NCBI GenBank assembly: GCA_025360945.1
Contig: JANYBE010000633.1
Coordinates: 1-11,378 of the forward strand
Reading direction: 5' to 3'
Source of the DNA: Rhizobacter sp.
GTDB taxonomy: Bacteria; Pseudomonadota; Gammaproteobacteria; Burkholderiales; Burkholderiaceae_C
Length of the DNA: 11,378 bases
The translations under genes were made by a program, and so were the position numbers. The notes beneath the pieces were generated by a model that was not told the origin of the DNA, searched no databases, and saw only the letters and a program-made list of their open reading frames with translations. Shown here piece after piece: positions 7,170 through 11,378 of the stretch; the first letter of the stretch is position 1, and every line of letters begins with the position of its first letter.

Positions 7170-8152
7170 GCCGCGGCTCCGATTGACTTGGCCGAAGCCG
7201 CTCGCGCGGCCGAAGCCTCTCGCGACAGGCGCCGCGCCTTGATCCGATCGGGAAGGCTCAGCAGGCCATCGGGCAGCCACAACATCAGCACGACCACCGA
7301 CGCGCCGAACACGAACAAGTACCAGGCCTGTGCGAAGCGCAGCCACTCGGGCAGCAGCACGCCGACCGCCGAGCCGAGCAGCGGCCCGAAGAAGTAGCCC
7401 GGCCCACCGACGACGACCATCAGGTACATCATGATCGACGCGCCGACCGTGAACGGAGCCGGCTCGATGAACTGCACCAGCGACGCGAACAGAGCGCCGG
7501 CCACGCCGGCATACACCGCACCGATCGCGAACGACAGCAGCGTGTAGGCCTGGATGTTCACGCCCAGGCTCTCGGCGCGGATCGGGTTGTCGCGCAGCGC
7601 CTTGAAAGCCTTGCCCCAGGGCGAGCGCAGCAGGCCCCACAGCAAAAGACCCATCAGCAGTGTGAGGCCGAGCACGAAGTAGTAGTAGCTTAGGTTGCTG
7701 TCGAGACTGAGCCCGAAGAAGCCGGGGCGCGCGACATTGTTGATTCCGAAGGTGCCGCCGGTAAGCCACTCCTCGTTGCGCATCACCAACCAGACCGCGG
7801 TGTTGAAGCCAAGTGTCGCGAACGCGAGATAGATCGTCTGCACGCGCAGCGCCGGGAAGCCCAGCGCCAGGCCGATCACGAAGCAGCCGACCGCCGCGAC
7901 CGGCAGGCCGAGCCAGAAACTGAAGCCGGCCTTCATGATGATCGCGACCGTGTAGGCGCCGATGCCGAAGAAGGCCGCGTGGCCGAGCGACTTCTGACCC
8001 GCGTAGCCCACCGTCAGATTCAGCCCCATGTTCGCGAGCACGAACACGAGCCAGTAGCTGACGAGGTAGATGCCGTAGTTCTTGAGGAACGGCGGGCCGG
8101 CCAGCAGCACGACCAGCGCGACGAGACCGATGAGAAGTTGTGGTTTCTTCAT
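7166..8152 (-). CDS. livM: Branched-chain-amino-acid-type ABC transporter permease LivM
   Basis: Inner-membrane permease of the HAAT importer, 328 residues with about eight to ten hydrophobic segments. Family blocks include NLTVGYAGQKSLGHAAFFG (45-63), LTGGTFGI (130-137), the cytoplasmic coupling loop GKAFKALRDNPIRAESLGVN (180-199), VVGGPGYFFGPLLG (247-260) and LPDGLLSLPDRI (293-304). The ATG at 8150-8152 is chosen because GGAG lies seven bases upstream and the first membrane segment begins just after it; the frame to 8296 would overlap livH. The tail after residue 305 is rich in Ala and Arg and looks unstructured. The gap to livH is 14 nt, and the stop overlaps the livG start. Confidence 0.93.
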   Translation of the reverse strand: MKKPQLLIGLVALVVLLAGPPFLKNYGIYLVSYWLVFVLANMGLNLTVGYAGQKSLGHAAFFGIGAYTVAIIMKAGFSFWLGLPVAAVGCFVIGLALGFPALRVQTIYLAFATLGFNTAVWLVMRNEEWLTGGTFGINNVARPGFFGLSLDSNLSYYYFVLGLTLLMGLLLWGLLRSPWGKAFKALRDNPIRAESLGVNIQAYTLLSFAIGAVYAGVAGALFASLVQFIEPAPFTVGASIMMYLMVVVGGPGYFFGPLLGSAVGVLLPEWLRFAQAWYLFVFGASVVVLMLWLPDGLLSLPDRIKARRLSREASAARAASAKSIGAAA

Positions 8153-8166
8153 GGTGTGCTCCGGTG

Positions 8167-9042
8167 TCAGACCTTGCGCTCGGCCTTCTTGCCCAGCAGC
8201 CCTTGCGGCCTGAACAAGATCACCAGCATAAAGATCACGAGCGCCACCGCATCCTTGTAGGTCGGCGAGATGTAGGCCGCGGCGAGGTTCTCGCACACGC
8301 CGACGATCAGCCCGCCGAGCAACGCGCCACGCGAGTTGTTGAAGCCGCCGATGATCGCGGCGAAGAAGGCCTTGTTGCCAAGCGACTCGCCCATGTCAAA
8401 CTTGGCCAGGTATGTCGGCGTGACCAGCAGCGCGGCGGCGCAGGCCAGCAGCGCATTAACCGCGAAGGTGTAGAAGATCATGCGCGGCACGTTGATGCCG
8501 AGCACCGTGGCGCTGTCGGTGTTCTGCGCCACCGCCTGCATCGCGCGGCCGGTGACGGTCTTGGCCAGAAAGGCCTGGGTGCCAACCACCAGCAGCAGCG
8601 AGAGTGCCAGCGTGCCGATGTCGGCCAGCGTCACCGTCACGCCGGCGACGTTAAAGAGCTTGTCGGCGAACAGGCCCGGAAACGGATGCGCCTCGGCGCT
8701 GAAGCCGGCCCGCACGCCGCTGCGCATCGCGATCGCCAGGCCGATGGTCGCAACGACAATGGGCATCATTCCGAAGCGCAGCAACGGGTCGGCGATGCCA
8801 CGCTTGAAGCCCCAGCCGAGCACCAACACCGCGACGCCGCAGGTCAGCACGAAACTCACCAGCAGCGGCGCGCCGATCGCGTTGAAGCCCAGCATGATGA
8901 AGGCCGGCAGCATCACGAACTCGCCTTGCGCGAAGTTGATCGTGCCCGAGGCCTGCCACAGCAGCGTGAAGCCGAGCGCGGCCACGGCGTAGATGCTGCC
9001 GGTGGCCAGGCCGGAGAGAAAGAGTTGCAGAAAATCGGTCAT
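8167..9042 (-). CDS. livH: Branched-chain-amino-acid-type ABC transporter permease LivH
   Basis: Inner-membrane permease partner of LivM, 291 residues with about eight hydrophobic segments. The LivH signature GTINFAQGEFVML is at 33-45, the cytoplasmic EAA-like loop GRAMQAVAQN at 165-174, FFAAIIGGFNNSRGALLGG at 226-244 and the C-terminal RPQGLLG at 278-284. The ATG at 9040-9042 is preferred over the GTG at 9046-9048 because GAGG sits five bases before the ATG and the GTG falls inside that ribosome site. A 66-bp gap with a possible hairpin separates it from the binding-protein gene, the longest gap inside the operon. Confidence 0.93.
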   Translation of the reverse strand: MTDFLQLFLSGLATGSIYAVAALGFTLLWQASGTINFAQGEFVMLPAFIMLGFNAIGAPLLVSFVLTCGVAVLVLGWGFKRGIADPLLRFGMMPIVVATIGLAIAMRSGVRAGFSAEAHPFPGLFADKLFNVAGVTVTLADIGTLALSLLLVVGTQAFLAKTVTGRAMQAVAQNTDSATVLGINVPRMIFYTFAVNALLACAAALLVTPTYLAKFDMGESLGNKAFFAAIIGGFNNSRGALLGGLIVGVCENLAAAYISPTYKDAVALVIFMLVILFRPQGLLGKKAERKV

Positions 9043-9047
9043 GCGCA

Positions 9048-9051
9048 CCTC
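9048..9051 (-). promoter_or_regulatory. Ribosome binding site deciding the livH start
   Basis: On the minus strand this reads GAGG, followed by TGCGC and then ATG. It fixes the livH start at 9042; the alternative GTG two codons upstream overlaps this site and has no comparable site of its own at the right distance. Confidence 0.5.
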
Positions 9052-9063
9052 GCGAGTCGAGCT

Positions 9064-9087
9064 CCCTCCTGCGCAAGCGAGGAAGGG
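9064..9087 (-). other. Imperfect hairpin between the binding-protein gene and livH
   Basis: In the minus-strand transcript, CCC plus TCCT can pair with AGGA plus GGG around a nine-base loop with one bulged base. No U-run follows, so it is not a normal intrinsic terminator. Hairpins at this place in liv-type operons often act as mRNA stabilising or processing sites that raise the amount of binding protein over permease. Weak evidence. Confidence 0.25.
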
Positions 9088-9108
9088 GCGGCGTGAAGGT
9101 CTGAGGCC

Positions 9109-10257
9109 TTACTTCTTGCCCAGTGCCGGCAAGGTTTCCTTGACGACTTGCTTGCCGTCCTTCACCTCGGTCAGGAAGCTTTCGCGGTCGAGGTCGCCCT
9201 TGTCGTCGAAGCTCACATCCAGGATTACGCCGGGTTCCTTGGCGGCGCTAACCTGCAGGCCGTGCATCGCCTTCGTGAACGCTGCGCGGTCCACCTTGCC
9301 AGCCTTGTCGAGGCCGGCCTTCATGATGTAGACGCTGGTGTAGCCCTTGATGCCGTTGTGGTCCGGGATGTACCTGTATTCCTTCTCGAACTTGGTGCGG
9401 AAGGCGCGCATGTTCGGGATCGGCGCGTCGGTGGTCAGACCCACGTGCGCAATGGCGCCGTTGGCAGCATCGCCGGCGAGTTCGATGACCTTCTGGCTCG
9501 TCAGCGTGGTCTCGCCGACGATGGCTTTGGTCACGCCTTGCTTGCGCAGCTCGCGCAGCGCACGCGCCGACTCTTCCTCGTTGGTGTAGACGAAGACCAC
9601 GTCGGCATTGCTCTGCTTGGCCTTCAACACCGGCGACGAGAAATCGACCTGACCGGCATCGGTCGAGATGTCGGCCACGACCTTCGCGCCGAAGGTCTCT
9701 AGCGCCTTGCTGACCGAATCGCGCCCGCCCTTGCCGAAGTCGTTGTTGACGAAGATCACGGCGACCGTCATGGCCTTCAGGTTTTGCGCGATGTAGCGCG
9801 CGACCTTAGGCATCGAGGTGGCCTGGCCGAAACTGGTGCGGAAGATGTACGGGTTGCCCTGCTGCGTGATCGAGGCAGCCTCGCCGCCGGTGAAGTTCGG
9901 AATCTCGGCGCGCTTTGTCTCCGACATGCTCACCAGAATCGAGCCCGAGAAGCCCGGGCCGAAGACCGCGAAAACGTTGTCGTCGACGGCCTTCTGCGCC
10001 AAGCCCTTGGCCACACCGGGGTTGCTCTGCGTGTCGGAGTGGGTGACCTCGATCTTCTTGCCGAGGATGCCACCGGCAGCGTTGATCTCCTTGATGGCCA
10101 GGTCCATGCCGTTCTTGAAGTTGTTGCCCACGGTCGCGCCGGTGCCCGAAAGCTCCTGCAGGCTCGCGATCTTGATGGTCGCCTGCGCGGATGCGTTCAG
10201 CGCGAACGATGCGCAGGCCAGGCCGAGGGCGCTGACGATGAATTGACGCTTGTTCAT
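9109..10257 (-). CDS. Branched-chain-amino-acid-type ABC transporter substrate-binding protein (LivK-like)
   Basis: Periplasmic type I binding protein (Peripla_BP_6 family) of 382 residues that delivers substrate to the LivHMGF complex encoded downstream. Residues 1-26 form a Sec signal peptide: basic MNKRQ, a hydrophobic core, and a likely cleavage in NASAQA (after residue 24 or 26). The mature start TIKIASLQELSGTGATVG (27-44) and AAGGILGKKIEV (60-71) are typical of the family, as are VFGPGFSGS and the GYTSVYIMKAGLDKAG segment near the C-terminus. The ATG at 10255-10257 has GGAG seven bases upstream. The ligand cannot be read from sequence. Relatives in aromatic gene clusters bind benzoate-like acids, so quinate, shikimate or protocatechuate-like ligands are plausible. 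There are 38 nt between it and the aroE-like gene. Confidence 0.92.
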   Translation of the reverse strand: MNKRQFIVSALGLACASFALNASAQATIKIASLQELSGTGATVGNNFKNGMDLAIKEINAAGGILGKKIEVTHSDTQSNPGVAKGLAQKAVDDNVFAVFGPGFSGSILVSMSETKRAEIPNFTGGEAASITQQGNPYIFRTSFGQATSMPKVARYIAQNLKAMTVAVIFVNNDFGKGGRDSVSKALETFGAKVVADISTDAGQVDFSSPVLKAKQSNADVVFVYTNEEESARALRELRKQGVTKAIVGETTLTSQKVIELAGDAANGAIAHVGLTTDAPIPNMRAFRTKFEKEYRYIPDHNGIKGYTSVYIMKAGLDKAGKVDRAAFTKAMHGLQVSAAKEPGVILDVSFDDKGDLDRESFLTEVKDGKQVVKETLPALGKK

Positions 10258-10295
10258 GGGTTGTCTCCGTCTTGGAATGGTCTGGGAAAGGAAAC

Positions 10296-11147
10296 TCAGG
10301 TCGCTTCGAAGAGCGCTCGCACTTTGCTGGAATCCGACTGCACGGTCCGGGCGAGTTCGTCGAAACCAAAGAACGCCAGGTACTCGGGCACCTGCTGGAC
10401 CATCATCTCGAAGCCGGGGTGCGCAGCGATGCCGCGGGCCAGGCAGGCGCGCAGCAAAGGCGTGGGCTGGTTCTTCATCAGGATGTCGACAACGGCCGTG
10501 TTGGTGTCGAGCCGGGCCACGTCGAAGGGCAGCGGGTCCCCGACCTTCAGGCCCAGTGGGGTCGCGTTGACAACCAGGTCGTAACCCGCCGGGTCGGAGG
10601 TCGCAACCGAGACCACCTCGACCCCGAACTCGGCGGCAAGCTTGGCGGCGACCACGTCAGTGCGGCCCGGCGTGCTGTCGAACAACGCGATGCGGCCGGC
10701 GCCGCGTGCGGCCAGCGAGGTGGCGATCGCTACGCCCCCACCACCGACGCCGACGACAAGAACATGCCGTCCGCCGATCGCGATGCCAAAATGGTCCAGC
10801 GCCTTGGTGAAGCCGACGCCGTCGAACAGCGCACCTTCGAGCGAACCGTCCGCATTGCGGCGTGCGGCATTGACGGCACCGGCGCTGCGGCCGAGGCGGT
10901 CGCAGCGGTCGAGCAGATCGATCATCGCTGTCTTGTGCGGAATCGCGAGCCACAGCCCGTCGATGTTGCGCGCCTTCAGCACGTGGCTGACGAAGTTGTG
11001 CAGCTCGGCCGCTGGCACGTTCGCCGGCACCAGCACCGCGTCGATGCCGTGCGCAGCGAACAGATGATTGAACGCTTCGGGGGCCCGCACCTGCGCCACC
11101 GGGTCACCGAGGATGAGGAAGACACGCGTTGTGCCGGAAATGTTCAT
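10296..11147 (-). CDS. AroE-like shikimate/quinate dehydrogenase family protein
   Basis: First gene of the operon, 283 residues, with the two-domain shikimate dehydrogenase fold. Substrate-domain landmarks: GDPVAQVRAPEAFN (14-27), IPHK with catalytic Lys72, AGAVN with Asn93, and FDGVG with Asp109. The dinucleotide loop GVGGGGVA is at 133-140, NATPLGL at 194-200 and GFEMMVQQ at 245-252. In AroE the two serines of the S-x-S-P motif hold the substrate carboxylate; here they are Val20 and Ala22. After the second Rossmann strand the sequence is LFDSTPGR, with Asp157 where NADP enzymes carry the NRT..R motif, so NAD use is likely, fitting a catabolic role. The start is ATG 11145-11147 with a weak ribosome site. 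It probably oxidises a cyclitol acid related to quinate or shikimate; it is unlikely to be the housekeeping AroE. Confidence 0.85.
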   Translation of the reverse strand: MNISGTTRVFLILGDPVAQVRAPEAFNHLFAAHGIDAVLVPANVPAAELHNFVSHVLKARNIDGLWLAIPHKTAMIDLLDRCDRLGRSAGAVNAARRNADGSLEGALFDGVGFTKALDHFGIAIGGRHVLVVGVGGGGVAIATSLAARGAGRIALFDSTPGRTDVVAAKLAAEFGVEVVSVATSDPAGYDLVVNATPLGLKVGDPLPFDVARLDTNTAVVDILMKNQPTPLLRACLARGIAAHPGFEMMVQQVPEYLAFFGFDELARTVQSDSSKVRALFEAT

Positions 11148-11180
11148 GAAGATCGCTAGCCACGTCTTTTGATGCAGCGG

Positions 11181-11209
11181 AGATTAGGGGCGCACCGGGT
11201 TCGCCACAA
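11181..11209 (-). promoter_or_regulatory. Possible sigma-70-type promoter of the catabolic operon
   Basis: On the minus strand TTGTGG (11209-11204) and TAATCT (11186-11181) are separated by 17 bases, placing a start site about 25-30 bases before the first ATG. Both boxes match the consensus poorly (3 of 6 each), which would suit a promoter that needs an activator. The palindromes at 11229-11261 would then be centred about 60 and 80 bases upstream of the start site. Confidence 0.3.
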
Positions 11210-11228
11210 GGCAATAGCGCCCGCTTTG

Positions 11229-11261
11229 CGCGATGATCGCTCGGTGCGCGCGATCATCGCG
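11229..11261. promoter_or_regulatory. Tandem palindromic operator, two CGATNATCG boxes
   Basis: Two 11-bp palindromes, GCGATGATCGC at 11230-11240 and GCGATCATCGC at 11250-11260, are centred 20 bp apart, about two helical turns. The second extends to a 13-bp palindrome. The two together also form a larger inverted repeat with 12-bp arms and a nine-base spacer. Each contains the core CGATNATCG, which matches the centre of the PcaR box of Pseudomonas putida as remembered (GTTCGATAATCGCAC). They lie between the divergent operon and the IclR-type regulator gene, so they are probably its binding sites, activating the operon and perhaps repressing the regulator's own gene, whose ATG is 23 bp away. 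Confidence 0.65.
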
Positions 11262-11283
11262 TGCTTCACGGGTTTTCACGCAC

Positions 11284-11378
11284 ATGGATGAGCTGCGCTT
11301 CGAGATCGATCGCAAGGACTTGATCGAGGGCCTGGGCAAGGGCCTACGCATGATCGAGGCCTTCGACGACGACCACCC
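11284..11378 (+). CDS. IclR family transcriptional regulator, PcaR/PcaU-like (partial, N-terminus only)
   Basis: Only 31 codons are in the window. The readable protein MDELRFEIDRKDLIEGLGKG and the following LRMIEAFDDDHP match the start of IclR-type regulators of the PcaR/PcaU/PobR branch, in which a segment of the form GL.KGL.VIEAF opens the first helix of the winged helix-turn-helix. The helix-turn-helix itself and the effector domain lie beyond the right edge. The gene is divergent from the quinate-type operon, the standard arrangement for local regulators, and the CGATNATCG palindromes lie just upstream. The effector is likely protocatechuate, quinate or a related compound (inference). The start ATG has no strong ribosome site. 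Confidence 0.72.
   Translation, partial: MDELRFEIDRKDLIEGLGKGLRMIEAFDDDH

Noticed and set aside
7170..7769. N-terminal extension of the livG frame
   Set aside because: It runs through livM in another frame; LivG homology begins at the ATG at 7169 in an ATGA overlap.
8153..8296. Longer start for livM
   Set aside because: It would overlap livH by 130 bp; the 48 extra residues lack homology, and a good ribosome site precedes the ATG at 8152.
9043..9108. Intrinsic terminator between the binding-protein gene and livH
   Set aside because: The stem is imperfect and no U-tract follows; the downstream permease genes clearly belong to the same transport system.
1..11378. tRNA, rRNA, CRISPR array, insertion sequence or attachment site
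   Set aside because: Coding sequence fills nearly the whole window; no repeat array, transposase or RNA-like sequence was seen, and the only gap over 100 bases is 11148-11283.

Overview
The window looks like one long catabolic operon on the minus strand (positions 11147 down to 1, running off the left edge), read divergently from an IclR-type regulator whose first 31 codons enter at the right edge. Gene density is very high, with short gaps and start/stop overlaps throughout. The high G+C content, pervasive antisense open frames and protein similarity judged by eye suggest a betaproteobacterium of the Burkholderiales (Comamonadaceae-like). That taxonomic placement is inference; no rRNA or marker gene is present.

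Layout in transcription order: an atypical AroE/quinate-shikimate dehydrogenase family protein (11147-10296); a complete branched-chain-amino-acid-type (HAAT) ABC importer made of a binding protein (10257-9109), permeases LivH (9042-8167) and LivM (8152-7166), and ATPases LivG (7169-6405) and LivF (5094-4339), with a C-terminally short tannase/feruloyl-esterase lipoprotein (6403-5087) wedged between livG and livF; an HPPD-like VOC protein (4319-3441); a TIM-barrel 3-dehydroshikimate dehydratase (3432-2521); a Gfo/Idh/MocA oxidoreductase (2524-1469); a type II 3-dehydroquinate dehydratase, AroQ (1452-1009); and the two subunits of 3-oxoadipate CoA-transferase, PcaI (986-318) and PcaJ (305 to beyond base 1).

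Read together, the genes suggest a quinate/shikimate (possibly chlorogenate-type ester) degradation route. A surface esterase would release a cyclitol acid and the ABC system would import it. One of two dehydrogenases would oxidise it to 3-dehydroquinate or 3-dehydroshikimate. AroQ and the QuiC-like dehydratase would then yield protocatechuate, and PcaIJ would act near the end of the beta-ketoadipate pathway. The ring-cleavage genes (pcaHG, pcaB and others) are not in the window. The substrate assignment is inference from gene content.

The 136-bp divergent intergenic region carries two 11-bp palindromes sharing the core CGATNATCG, centred 20 bp apart. They resemble the PcaR-type operator core and are the best regulatory signal in the window. 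The oddest points are the truncated tannase inside the transporter cassette, the QuiC enzyme split into two genes in reversed order, a missing metal ligand in its VOC part, and altered substrate and cofactor residues in the AroE-like enzyme. No RNA gene, insertion sequence, CRISPR array or convincing terminator was seen.
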